A stretch of DNA of 64,000 nucleotides from Methylobacterium sp. E-065. GTDB lineage: Bacteria; Pseudomonadota; Alphaproteobacteria; Rhizobiales; Beijerinckiaceae. The notes beneath the pieces were generated by a model, which was not told the DNA's origin, made no database searches, and worked only from the letters and a program-made list of their open reading frames with translations. Made by a program: the position numbers and the translations under genes. This document shows positions 53,101-61,827 of this stretch, one piece after another. The stretch's first letter is position 1; each line of letters opens with the position of its first letter. The stretch spans positions 98,020 through 162,019 of the forward strand of contig NZ_JAKSYD010000230.1 of the NCBI RefSeq assembly GCF_022829605.1, read 5' to 3'.

Positions 53101-53628
53101 GATGCCCAGGCACGGCGCCGCGGCATCCTGATCCACGCCCTGCTGCAGCACCTGCCCCGCGTCGAGCACCCGCGGCGGGAGGCGGCCGGCCTTGCCTTCG
53201 TCCGGTCCCGGGCACCCGGACTGCCCCGGCCGGCCCACGTGGCGATCGTGCGCTCGGTCCTGCGGATCATCGACGATCCCAACCTCGCGCCCCTGTTCGC
53301 CCCGGACGCCCGCGCGGAGGTGAGCCTCTCGGGGCGGGTGCGAACAGCTGCCGGCGAGCGTGTGGTGCAGGGGCGTGTCGATCGTCTGAGCGTCACCACC
53401 GATACGGTGCGGATTGCCGACTTCAAGACCGGGCGGCCGCCGGATTTGGACGCGCCCCTGCCACCCGCCGAGGCAGGACAGATCGCCCTCTACGCCCGTC
53501 TGCTCGGCCAGATCTATCCCGGACGCACGATCCGCCCGATGCTGGTCTGGACATCGGGGCCGGTGATCCGCGCGCTCGACGCGGCCGACATCGCGGCAGC
53601 GCTGGAGCGGGCCGGAATCGTGGCTTGA
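50143..53628 (+). CDS. addA: Double-strand break repair helicase-nuclease AddA
   Basis: About 1161 residues. UvrD-like helicase motifs: SANAGAGKTKVLTDRVV, DEAQDTNPEQWA, LTLSFRST, MTVHGAKGLEAPVVFLLDG, LYVAMTRAADRLI. The C-terminal RecB-like nuclease is present (GRVDRLSV, IADFKTG, QIALYARLL). AddAB resects double-strand breaks for RecA loading. A TTG at 50143 with GAGG four bases upstream is chosen, since the family normally begins just before this sequence; GTG 50116 is possible. addB, normally immediately upstream, is missing; the minC paralogue lies there instead, divergent. Confidence 0.94.
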   Translation: MSSIPVQKPFVVDDLTRANQRRAADPRASAWVSANAGAGKTKVLTDRVVRLLLDGSPPGRILCLTFTKAAAANMAIRVFRLLGRWVTLDDATLAAELAELTGERADPERLRMARRLFARAVETPGGLKIETLHALCERLLHMFPFEANVPARFVVLDDTKAREIFEIEMANVLADAVSNGDTPLSAALARVTPEATGDALRAAIRSALRARGFIGDAAGLEAAFGRLHGALGLAAEETAERIEAAILDGGPGCAPEDRAGLVAALRTGKANDEKLADALAEAEAERARSEGFPDRAEALALYRSVFFTQKDEPKADSSLGTKAVPAAAKEALIAERDRLDPLFDRLRAARAHARTQALFQIAAEIHRRIEAQKARLGALDFDDLIHKALDLLGRVGAGWVLYKLDRGIDHVLVDEAQDTNPEQWAILRAITQEFAAGEGARIGNRTRFAVGDPKQSIYGFQGAEPREFALTRAAWISESRSAGLTFEDVPLTLSFRSTSLVLQAVDAVFALDAHNEGLSFEDTVRQTVHASARPGAPGAVELWPIAEPEPAAEPDAWTAPVDAPETSAPAIVTARRVAQAVRTWVTRGDATGRVWRPGDVLILVRKRGPAFEEVIRALKGLAVPVAGQDRLEVSAHIAVADLVAAGRAGLLPADDLTLATALKTPLVGLTDEDLVRIAARRDLSETLEDALHRHAAAGDAAALHGLATLTEWIALASLHGPFGFYARLLGPLGGRAKLVARLGGEAGDAIDVFLAAAAQAETGEDAPSLGGFLARYVGAEAGHTVKRDLESGRDEVRVMTVHGAKGLEAPVVFLLDGCEPLGRNDPPLLPLPATGPALPPVWSGGRTQDCAATEAARAALLARARQEHNRLLYVAMTRAADRLIVAPFRGHERETEAAWCRMVQAGLETTLGAGQTVELSYGPATVWQEGAESPREREKLPPAAAPVPEPGWLRSPVPPEPEAPTLNPSGALAAADGTRVPPPRLADAQARRRGILIHALLQHLPRVEHPRREAAGLAFVRSRAPGLPRPAHVAIVRSVLRIIDDPNLAPLFAPDARAEVSLSGRVRTAAGERVVQGRVDRLSVTTDTVRIADFKTGRPPDLDAPLPPAEAGQIALYARLLGQIYPGRTIRPMLVWTSGPVIRALDAADIAAALERAGIVA

Positions 53629-53872
53629 GTGAGCCGCATCTCCGATCCCGCCAGGCTTACCTGTGCCCGATCTCCGGCCAATGAGCCGCGCTCCATGGCG
53701 AAGGCGCTTATGCGAAAGCGCACATGTGAGAGGCATGTCCCCATATCGGATCATACTGGCGCGTCCGCTCTTCTTGACCACGCCCCGACCCGTCGCCAAT
53801 TCTGAGCGAACCGCGCGGGCCCCTGCCCGTCCGACACCGCCCCTCTGGCGGCGACTTCCGAAGGGTGACGTT

Positions 53873-54196
<324 letters not shown>

Positions 54197-54221
54197 CCCA
54201 AAGGCCCCGATTTGACGTGGG

Positions 54222-54248
54222 AAGCCCGGCCGTAAGGTCGGGCTTTCT
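54222..54248 (+). terminator. Rho-independent terminator after trxA
   Basis: AAGCCCGGCC (54222-54231), loop GTAA, GGTCGGGCTT (54236-54245), then TCTT. Nine of ten pairs are canonical, and it lies 26 bases past the trxA stop. Confidence 0.85.
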
Positions 54249-54336
54249 TGGTTCAGAGGCCGGATGTGGTGTCTGTGATCCCACGCCGAGGTCCGGGGCA
54301 CGGTTGTCCGGCCTCAGGACCAGCCGAACGTGCCGT

Positions 54337-55662
54337 TCAGACCGGCGGGGTGTCGTTGGCGGCCAGGACTAAGCCGGCGAGGTAAAGCGAGCCGCAGATC
54401 AGGATGCGCGGTGGCCGCTCGAAGGCGATGTCCTTGACCATCGCCAGGGCCGCTTCGATGCTCGGCGCCGCGTAGGTCGAGAGGCCGACGCCCTCACCGA
54501 TCCGGGCGACTTCTTCGGCCGGACGCGCCGCCAGCGTGCCGCTGATCGGCACCGCCACGAGGGCGCGCGCCAGTCCGACGAAGTTGCGCAGGAAGCCGTC
54601 CGCGTCCTTGGTGCCGAGGAGCCCGACGATCAGCACCAGGGGGACATCGCTCTTCTCGCCGAGATCCGCCATGGCGGCGGCGAGGATCCGGCCTCCGTCG
54701 ATGTTGTGGCCGCCATCGAGCCACAGCTCGGTGCCGGGATCGAGCTGCGCGGCCAGCCGCCCGCGACCCAGGCGCTGCAGCCGGCCCGGCCAGTCGACCT
54801 CGGTGAGGCCCTTCTCCAGGGCCGTGTTGCCGATGTCGCCGAACCCCGCCGCCCGCAGGGCCGTGATCGCCGTGCCGGCATTGACCAGCTGGTGGCGCCC
54901 GGCGAGGCGGGGGCGCGGCAGGTCGAACAGGTCGGTCTCGTCCTGGTAGACGAGCCGGCCGCGCTCCTCGTGGACCGAAAAATCCTGGTTGCCGACGAAG
55001 ATGGGCCCAGCCCCGATCTCTTCGGCGCGCCGGCACAGCACCGCGTCGGCCTCGGCGTAGTCCTGGGCGGCGATCACCGCCGGGCAGCCGCGCTTGAAGA
55101 TCCCGGCCTTCTCGGTCGCTACCGATTCCACCGTGTCGCCGAGATACTCCGCATGGTCGCGGCCGATCGGCGTCACCACCGCGCAGGCGGGCTGCGCGAT
55201 CACGTTGGTTGCGTCGAGCCGCCCGCCGAGCCCCACCTCCAGCAACAGGACATCGGCCGGGCTCTCCGAGAACAGCACCAGGGCCGCCGCCGTGGTGATC
55301 TCGAACATGGTGATCGGCGCGCCGGCATTGGCGCTCTCGCAGCGCGCGAACGCGTCCGCCAGCCGATCCTCGTCCACGAAATGTCCACCCCCGATCCCGC
55401 CGATCCGGATCCGCTCGTGGAAGCGCACGAGATGCGGCGAGGTGTAGACATGCGCGGCCAGCCCGCCCGCTTCGAGGATCGCGCGCATGAACGCGATGGT
55501 CGAGCCCTTGCCGTTGGTGCCGGCGACATGGATCACCGGCGGCAGGCGCCGCTCCGGATGGTTGAGCTGGGCGAGCAGCCGCTCAATCCGGCCAAGCGAC
55601 AGGTCGATGGTGCGGGGGTGCAGGGCGAGGAATCGCGCCATCAGGGCATCGGATGAGGCCAT
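54337..55662 (-). CDS. folC: Folylpolyglutamate/dihydrofolate synthase FolC
   Basis: 441 residues of the Mur ligase-like FPGS family. P-loop VAGTNGKGSTIAFM, LEVGLGGRLDATNV, TPIGRDHAEYLG and the C-terminal WLDGGHNIDG are visible. It adds glutamate to dihydropteroate and to folates, essential for the H4F-dependent C1 metabolism seen elsewhere in the window. Begins 10 bases after accD on the same strand. Confidence 0.95.
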   Translation of the reverse strand: MASSDALMARFLALHPRTIDLSLGRIERLLAQLNHPERRLPPVIHVAGTNGKGSTIAFMRAILEAGGLAAHVYTSPHLVRFHERIRIGGIGGGHFVDEDRLADAFARCESANAGAPITMFEITTAAALVLFSESPADVLLLEVGLGGRLDATNVIAQPACAVVTPIGRDHAEYLGDTVESVATEKAGIFKRGCPAVIAAQDYAEADAVLCRRAEEIGAGPIFVGNQDFSVHEERGRLVYQDETDLFDLPRPRLAGRHQLVNAGTAITALRAAGFGDIGNTALEKGLTEVDWPGRLQRLGRGRLAAQLDPGTELWLDGGHNIDGGRILAAAMADLGEKSDVPLVLIVGLLGTKDADGFLRNFVGLARALVAVPISGTLAARPAEEVARIGEGVGLSTYAAPSIEAALAMVKDIAFERPPRILICGSLYLAGLVLAANDTPPV

Positions 55663-55672
55663 CGCGCGGGCT

Positions 55673-56569
55673 TTACGCCGCCTCGTCGGCCGTGACCGGG
55701 GTCGCCGGCGCGGCGACGTTGGTCAGGAGGCCGCAGAGGCGGGTGATCGTCTCCTTGAGCTGGTGGCGGTGGACGACCTGATCGACCATGCCGTGCTCAC
55801 GCAGGTACTCCGCCCGCTGGAATCCGTCCGGCAGCTTCTCGCGGATGGTCTGCTCGATCACCCGGGGACCGGCGAAGCAGATCAGCGCCCCCGGCTCGGC
55901 GAGGTGCACGTCGCCCAGCATGGCGTAGGAGGCCGTGACGCCGCCGGTGGTCGGATTGGTCAGAACCACGATGTAGGGGAGCCGCGCCGCATTGAGCCGG
56001 CGGACCGCCACGGTCGTACGCGGCATCTGCATCAGCGACAGGATGCCCTCCTGCATCCGCGCCCCGCCCGAGGCCGCGAACAGCACGTAGGGCGTGCGCT
56101 TCTCCAGCGCCGTCTCGGCGCCGCGCACGAAGGCCTCGCCCGCCGCCATGCCGAGGGAGCCGGCCATGAAGCCGAATTCCTGCGCGGCCAGCACCATCGG
56201 GAGGCCGCCGACCCGGCCGAAGCCGATCTTGAACGCGTCCTGCAGACCCGTCTTGGCGCGCGCCTCCTTGAGCCGGTCGACGTAGCGCTTCTCGTCACGG
56301 AACTTGAGCGGGTCGATCGGCGCCTCGGGCAGCGCCACGTCGATCCACGTGCCCTCGTCGAACATCATCTTGAGGCGCGCCTGGGCGCTCATCTTGAGAT
56401 GATGCTCCGAGCCGGGGATCACCCAGTTATTGGCCTCCACCTCCTTGTGGAACACCATCTGGCCCGTATCCGGGCATTTGACCCAGAGGTTCTCGGGCGT
56501 TTCGCGCTTGAACAGGGTCTTGATCCGGGGGCGCACCACCTCCGAGATCCAGTTCATCGGTTCGACCAT
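55673..56569 (-). CDS. accD: Acetyl-CoA carboxylase carboxyltransferase subunit beta
   Basis: 298 residues. The carboxyltransferase core shows ASGGARMQEGILSLMQM and PTTGGVTASYAMLGDV. The N-terminal zinc ribbon of E. coli AccD is degenerate here: LWVKCPDTGQMVFHKE then VIPGSEHH, with one of four cysteines left, as I remember for other alphaproteobacteria. It forms malonyl-CoA with AccA for fatty acid synthesis. 80 bases downstream of trpA. Confidence 0.95.
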   Translation of the reverse strand: MVEPMNWISEVVRPRIKTLFKRETPENLWVKCPDTGQMVFHKEVEANNWVIPGSEHHLKMSAQARLKMMFDEGTWIDVALPEAPIDPLKFRDEKRYVDRLKEARAKTGLQDAFKIGFGRVGGLPMVLAAQEFGFMAGSLGMAAGEAFVRGAETALEKRTPYVLFAASGGARMQEGILSLMQMPRTTVAVRRLNAARLPYIVVLTNPTTGGVTASYAMLGDVHLAEPGALICFAGPRVIEQTIREKLPDGFQRAEYLREHGMVDQVVHRHQLKETITRLCGLLTNVAAPATPVTADEAA

Positions 56570-56649
56570 CGCCTCGCGTCCGTCCGCTTCGAGCCCGCGA
56601 CAATATCAGGTGGCCGGCGCTTCACCGCCAGGGTCGGCATGGATGACCC

Positions 56650-57489
56650 TCAGGCCGCCCGCTCCACCGAAGCGGCGCGGACGCCCTCGGCCAGTTCGCG
56701 CACCAGCCCCGCCACCGCCGGGACACTGCCCGCCTGAGGACGGCCCTCGGCGTCGAGCGAGCGCACCAGCGCGTCCACCAGCGCCGAACCGACCACGACA
56801 CCGTCCGCACCCTTCGCGATCGCCGTCGCATGCGCGCCGGTCTTCACACCGAAGCCGACCACGACCGGCAAATCGGTGTGGCGGCGGATGCGGCCCACCG
56901 CCTCCGAGACCTTGCCGAAATCCGGCGTCGCGGTGCCGGTGATGCCGGTGATCGACACGTAATAGACGAAGCCCGCCGTGTTCGCGAGCACCGCCGGCAA
57001 GCGCCGCTCGTCGGTGGTCGGCGTCGCGAGCCGGATGAAGGCCAGCCCTTTGGCGAGCGCCGGCAGGCACAGCTCGGAATCCTCCTCCGGCGGCAGATCG
57101 ACCACGATCAGCCCGTCGATTCCGGCCGCCACCGCGTCCTCCAGGAACCGGTCGACGCCGTAGGTGTGGATCGGATTGTAGTAGCCCATCAGCACGATCG
57201 GCGTGGCGTCGTTCTCCACCCGGAAGCGGCGCACGAGGTCCAGCGTGCCGGCGACGGTTTGTCCGGCCTTGAGCGCCCGCAGGCCGGCCGCCTGGATGGC
57301 CGGGCCGTCCGCCATCGGGTCGGTGAAGGGCAGGCCGAATTCCAGGATGTCGGATCCGGCACCCGGCAGGGCCTTCAGGACCTCCAGGGAGGTCTCGGGA
57401 TCGGGGTCGCCCGCCATCACGTAGGTGACGAGGACGGCCCGGTTCTCCGCGCGGGCGCGGGCGAAGGTGGCGTCGATGCGGCTCGGCAT
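56650..57489 (-). CDS. trpA: Tryptophan synthase alpha subunit
   Basis: 279 residues, TIM barrel. Catalytic residues are in ILEFGLPFTDPMADGPAIQ (Glu, Asp); VLMGYYNPIHTYG and GFGVKTGAHA close the barrel. Cleaves indole-3-glycerol phosphate. The ATG at 57489 is the usual family start; further in-frame codons upstream are ignored. Heads trpA-accD-folC; trpF and trpB, often upstream, are absent and the HAD gene lies there divergently. Confidence 0.95.
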   Translation of the reverse strand: MPSRIDATFARARAENRAVLVTYVMAGDPDPETSLEVLKALPGAGSDILEFGLPFTDPMADGPAIQAAGLRALKAGQTVAGTLDLVRRFRVENDATPIVLMGYYNPIHTYGVDRFLEDAVAAGIDGLIVVDLPPEEDSELCLPALAKGLAFIRLATPTTDERRLPAVLANTAGFVYYVSITGITGTATPDFGKVSEAVGRIRRHTDLPVVVGFGVKTGAHATAIAKGADGVVVGSALVDALVRSLDAEGRPQAGSVPAVAGLVRELAEGVRAASVERAA

Positions 57490-57638
57490 GGGTCGGCAGG
57501 GTTCGCGGTTGCAGGCATCTGGAGCCCGGGGTTGCACCCGCGCTACACCAAAGCCGGCGGCCCGTGAAGCGGGCGGCGCTCGGCTCCCCTGCGCGCACCC
57601 TGGTTGCTGCCGTGGCGGCCCGCCGCTAGCGCTCCGCC

Positions 57639-58301
57639 ATGACCATTACGCTCCCGACGCGCCGTTTCGCCGCGCTGCTGTTCGACATGGACGGCACGCT
57701 CATCAGCTCGATCGCCTCGGCGGAGCGGACATGGTCGCGCTGGGCTGCAGCGCACGGGCTCGACGTGGCCACGTTCCTGCCGACGATCCACGGCGTGCGT
57801 TCCGTGGAGACGATCCGCCGCCTCAACCTGCCGGGTGTCGACCCGGAGGCGGAGGCCGCTGCGATCACCCGGGCCGAGATGGAGGATGTCGGCGACGTCA
57901 CCGAGATCCCGGGGGCGCGCGCCTTCCTGGCGACGCTACCGCCGGATCGCTGGGCGATCGTGACCTCGGCCCCGCGAGGCCTGGCCCGGCGCCGGCTCGA
58001 AGCGGCCGACATGCCCACCCCCACCCTGATGATCGCAGCCGAAGATGTGGCGCAGGGCAAGCCCGCGCCGGACTGCTTCCTGCTGGCCGCGCGCCGACTT
58101 GAAATCGCCGCAGCGGAGTGCTGCGTGTTCGAGGACGCGCCGGCCGGGATCCGCGCCGCCGAGGCGGCGGGCGCATCCTTGGTGGTGGTGACGGCGACCC
58201 ATCACGAACCGGCGCCAACCGGGCATCCGGCGATCGCCGATTACCGCCGGCTCCGCGCGGTGGCGGATCCGGACGGTATTCGCCTCACGACGGAGCATTG
58301 A
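57639..58301 (+). CDS. HAD-superfamily sugar-phosphatase-like hydrolase
   Basis: 220 residues. Motif I LLFDMDGTLISS, motif II IVTSAPRGL, motif III GKPAPDCF and motif IV FEDAPAGIRAAEAAG give the full catalytic set of a subfamily I HAD phosphatase with a helical cap (about residues 25-90). Similar proteins dephosphorylate sugar or polyol phosphates. Lies 80 bases upstream of the GH63-like glucosidase on the same strand, so both may act on one sugar pathway; substrate unproven. Confidence 0.88.
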   Translation: MTITLPTRRFAALLFDMDGTLISSIASAERTWSRWAAAHGLDVATFLPTIHGVRSVETIRRLNLPGVDPEAEAAAITRAEMEDVGDVTEIPGARAFLATLPPDRWAIVTSAPRGLARRRLEAADMPTPTLMIAAEDVAQGKPAPDCFLLAARRLEIAAAECCVFEDAPAGIRAAEAAGASLVVVTATHHEPAPTGHPAIADYRRLRAVADPDGIRLTTEH

Positions 58302-58381
58302 GGCAATCTCGGCAGAGCCGTTGACTTTCGGCGCCGGCCGCGTGGCCCTATTCAGCGTGCGAACGCCGGATGCGGAACAGT

Positions 58382-61042
58382 ATGCCGATGACCAAGCCCG
58401 ACGGCATGAGGCCGCGCCTCTTCGAGACCGAAGAAGGCCTCCGGCTGGTCGCAGCGCGCAGCGATCCGGCGTGGCGCCACTGGGGGCCGTATCTCAGCGA
58501 CCGGCAATGGGGCACGGTCCGGGAGGATTACAGCCCGGACGGCGAGGCCTGGGATTACCTGCCCCACGACCATGCCCGGTCCCGCGCCTATCGCTGGGGT
58601 GAGGACGGGATCGGCGGGTTCGGTGACCGGCACCTCAACTGGTGCCTGTCGCTGGCCCTGTGGAACGGCCGCGATCCGATCCTGAAGGAGCGGCTGTTCG
58701 GCCTGACCAACCAAGAGGGCAACCACGGCGAGGACGTCAAGGAACTCTACTACTACCTCGACGGCACTCCGACACACGCCTTCATGCGGATGCTCTACAA
58801 ATATCCGCAGGCCGAATTCCCGTATGAACGGCTCGTCGCGGAAAACGGGCGCCGCGGCCTCGACGATCCCGAATTCGAGCTGCTCGACACCGGCGTCTTC
58901 GAAGCAGGCCGCTACTTCGATCTCGAAGTGGCCTACGCCAAGGCGGCGCCCGACGACATCCTGATGCGGGTCACCGCCACCAACCGGGGGCCGGACCCCG
59001 CCGACCTGACGCTGCTGCCGCAGCTCTGGGCCCGCAACACATGGTCGTGGAAAGAGGGTTCGCCGAAGCCTGAGCTGATGGCGGGATCCGACGGATCGGT
59101 CTGGGTACGCCATCCCGACATGGCGCCGATGCGCTTCTTCGCCGAGGATGCCGCCGAGCTGCTGTTCACCGAGAACGAGACCAACACGCATCGCCTGTTC
59201 GGCGCCGGGCCCGCGGATGGCTTCTACAAGGATGGGATCGACCGATGCGTGGTCGGCGGCGATCGGGCGGCCGTCAATCACCTGTCCGGCACCAAATGCG
59301 CCGCCCGCTACGTGCTCCATCTTGGCCCCGGCGAGAGCCGTATCTTACGCCTGCGCCTGCGCGCCGAGACCGCCCCGGGGGAGCCCTTCGCGGATTTCGA
59401 CACGGTCTTCGCCCAGCGTGAATCCGAGGCGGATAGCTTCTATGCCGCCCTGCAGGCCCCGATCGCCGATCCCGAGATGCGCCGCGTCCAGCGGCAGGCG
59501 CTGGCCGGCATGCTGTGGTCGAAGCAGCTCTATCATTACGATGTGCGCGAGTGGCTGGCGGGCGACCCTGCACAGCCCGCCCCCTCCCCTGCGCGCCGGC
59601 ACGGGCGCAACGAGGACTGGGCGCATCTGCGCGCCAACGACATCATCTCGATGCCGGATGCCTGGGAATATCCCTGGTTCGCCTCCTGGGACCTCGCCCT
59701 CCAGGCGATCGTCTTCGCGCTGATCGACCCGGACTTCGCGAAGAACCAGCTGCTGCTCCTCGTCGACGAGGCCTACGCTCATCCGAACGCGGCGCTGCCG
59801 GCCTACGAATGGGGGTTCGGGGACGCCAACCCGCCGATCCACGCGCTGGCCGCCTGGCGGGTGTTCGAGCTGGACCGGGCGCTCGCAGGCACCGCGGACC
59901 ACGCCTTCCTCAAGCGGATCTTCAACAAGTTGACCCTGAACTTCACGTGGTGGGTCAACCGCAAGGATGCCGACGACCGCAACCTGTTCCAGGGCGGCTT
60001 CCTCGGGCTCGACAATATCGGGATCTTCGACCGGTCGAAGCCAGTGGGCGACGGCGCCACCCTCACACAGTCCGACGCCACCGCCTGGATGGCCGCCTAC
60101 GCGCTGGCCCTGATGCGCATCGCCATCGAGCTGGCGCTCCAGGACCCGACCTACGAGGACATGGCAGAAAAGTTCTTCGAGCATTTCCTCCTGATCGCCG
60201 CGGCCACGGGCGACGGCGTCTGGGACGAGGAAGACGGCTTCTTCTACGACGTGATCGAGACCCGCGACGGCGCGCGGCTGCCGATCCGGGTGCGGACCCT
60301 GGTGGGCCTGATCCCGATCTTCGCGGTGGCCACGATCAACGAATGCGACCTCGAGAAGCTGCCCGCTTTGCGCAACCGGATGCTGTTCTTCCTGAAGAAC
60401 CGCCCGGACCTTGCCTCCCTGGTGTCGCGCTGGAACGAGCCGGGCCAGGGCCAGACCGCGCTGCTGTCGCTGCTGCGCGGACATCGGCTGAAGGCGCTGC
60501 TGCACCGCGCCCTCGATCCGGCGGAGTTCCTATCCGATCATGGCCTGCGCGGGGTGTCGCGCGTCTATGCGGATCGGCCCTTCTGCTTCGCCTGGGACGG
60601 GCGGGATCTCGGTCTCGCCTACGAACCCGCGGAGTCGCGCTCGCGCCTGTTCGGCGGCAATTCGAACTGGCGCGGGCCAGTCTGGATGCCGGTCAACTAC
60701 CTGTTGATCACCGCCCTGAACCGGTTCCACGACTATTACGGCCCGGATTTCCGGGTCGAGGCACCGACCGGCGCGGGGGGAACCTCCTCCCTGCGCGAGA
60801 TCGCCCTCGACCTGTCACGTCGCCTGATCGCCCTCTCGACCCGGGATTCTGACGGGCACAGGCCGGTCTACGGAGAAAGCCGGATCGAGCAGGACGATCC
60901 GCATTTCCGCGACCTCGTGCTGTTCTATGAATATTATGACGGCGACACCGGCCGGGGCGTGGGCGCCTCCCATCAGACCGGCTGGTCCGGGCTCGTGGCC
61001 CTGCTGATCCAGGACGTCGCCACAGCTTCGGCGCCGGACTGA
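58382..61042 (+). CDS. GH63-like glucosidase
   Basis: 886 residues. An N-terminal beta-rich region (to about 300) precedes an (alpha/alpha)6 barrel typical of clan GH-G; acidic active-site candidates lie in EYPWFASWDLALQAI and YEWGFGDANPPIHALA, with SNWRGPVWMPVNYLL near the C-terminus. Proteins annotated simply as glucosidase share this pattern; they release glucose from alpha-glucosides such as storage or osmolyte sugars. No signal peptide, so cytoplasmic. ATG 58382 has GGAAC four bases upstream; 58370 and 58388 are alternatives. Confidence 0.85.
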   Translation: MPMTKPDGMRPRLFETEEGLRLVAARSDPAWRHWGPYLSDRQWGTVREDYSPDGEAWDYLPHDHARSRAYRWGEDGIGGFGDRHLNWCLSLALWNGRDPILKERLFGLTNQEGNHGEDVKELYYYLDGTPTHAFMRMLYKYPQAEFPYERLVAENGRRGLDDPEFELLDTGVFEAGRYFDLEVAYAKAAPDDILMRVTATNRGPDPADLTLLPQLWARNTWSWKEGSPKPELMAGSDGSVWVRHPDMAPMRFFAEDAAELLFTENETNTHRLFGAGPADGFYKDGIDRCVVGGDRAAVNHLSGTKCAARYVLHLGPGESRILRLRLRAETAPGEPFADFDTVFAQRESEADSFYAALQAPIADPEMRRVQRQALAGMLWSKQLYHYDVREWLAGDPAQPAPSPARRHGRNEDWAHLRANDIISMPDAWEYPWFASWDLALQAIVFALIDPDFAKNQLLLLVDEAYAHPNAALPAYEWGFGDANPPIHALAAWRVFELDRALAGTADHAFLKRIFNKLTLNFTWWVNRKDADDRNLFQGGFLGLDNIGIFDRSKPVGDGATLTQSDATAWMAAYALALMRIAIELALQDPTYEDMAEKFFEHFLLIAAATGDGVWDEEDGFFYDVIETRDGARLPIRVRTLVGLIPIFAVATINECDLEKLPALRNRMLFFLKNRPDLASLVSRWNEPGQGQTALLSLLRGHRLKALLHRALDPAEFLSDHGLRGVSRVYADRPFCFAWDGRDLGLAYEPAESRSRLFGGNSNWRGPVWMPVNYLLITALNRFHDYYGPDFRVEAPTGAGGTSSLREIALDLSRRLIALSTRDSDGHRPVYGESRIEQDDPHFRDLVLFYEYYDGDTGRGVGASHQTGWSGLVALLIQDVATASAPD

Positions 61043-61070
61043 ACGGCAGCGCGTGATCCGACGGTGCCCC

Positions 61071-61478
61071 CTACTCGGCCGCCGTCCTCATCCGGAGCCG
61101 CTGATCGGCCCCGATCTGGCGCGAGATGTCCGAACGACGGGCGCTGTAGATCGCCGACACCAGCGGGTAATCGACCGGCAGGCCCCACTTGGCCCTGTAG
61201 GCTTCGGGCGTCAGCCCGCGGAGGGTCAGATGCCGTCGCAGGGTCTTGTAGGGTTTTCCATCCTCGAAACTGACGATCGCGTCGGGCCGGATCGACGCCC
61301 GGATCTGCGCTTCGGTCGCGCGTCTGGTCGGCGCTTGCGACGGGCGGTCCAGACCCACAACCGCGCCGTGTACCGTGGTCAGTAGATCCGGCAGAATATC
61401 GGCCGGGACGCTGTTGCGCGTGACGTAAGCGCTCGTGATCCGCGCGGCGATCTCGACACTGGGCGGGGTGATCCGCAT
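61071..61478 (-). CDS. MucR/Ros-family regulator lacking zinc-binding cysteines
   Basis: 135 residues. The DNA-binding core is recognisable (DGKPYKTLRRHLTLRGLTPE, YRAKWGLPVDYPLVSAIYSA, RRSDISRQIG), but the usual C-x2-C of the Ros zinc finger reads SFED and the second His position is Arg/Gly. Only one His of the four ligands remains. MucR proteins are H-NS-like regulators of cell-cycle, motility and exopolysaccharide genes. GAGGAGG eight bases upstream of the ATG at 61478. Confidence 0.88.
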   Translation of the reverse strand: MRITPPSVEIAARITSAYVTRNSVPADILPDLLTTVHGAVVGLDRPSQAPTRRATEAQIRASIRPDAIVSFEDGKPYKTLRRHLTLRGLTPEAYRAKWGLPVDYPLVSAIYSARRSDISRQIGADQRLRMRTAAE

Positions 61479-61827
61479 GGCCGCCTCCTCCGTACCGTCG
61501 GATTTCGACGGGGGTTTATATTCGCGTTGCGACGTCGGCCGACCTTGAGAGGCTGATCAGTCGAACACTCGACACAACTAGAGCGCGAATTAATTTATGA
61601 ATCACTCTACCTAAAATATGTAAAGGCCGTCAACGCCAATCCAGCATGCGCGCCTATCGGGGACGGCGTCGATGTCGCCGGGCGTGCCGCTCAGCCCCAG
61701 CGGGCGAGGTGTCGAGGCTGGGCGTGCCAGGATGCTCCGGACAGGGCGGGAGGTACGCTTCCAGTCGGCAGCCGCGTGGATCGCACGTCACCCGCACGAA
61801 GCCGGCCGCCCGATCCGCGAACGCGGC
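61479..61827. promoter_or_regulatory. A/T-enriched region upstream of the MucR-like gene
   Basis: 349 bases without a credible gene. Positions 61575-61625 are A/T-rich (for example AATTAATTTATGAATCAC), likely the promoter of the MucR-like gene, which may be autoregulated, as MucR proteins bind A/T-rich DNA. The lrgB 3' end lies on the other side. Confidence 0.45.
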
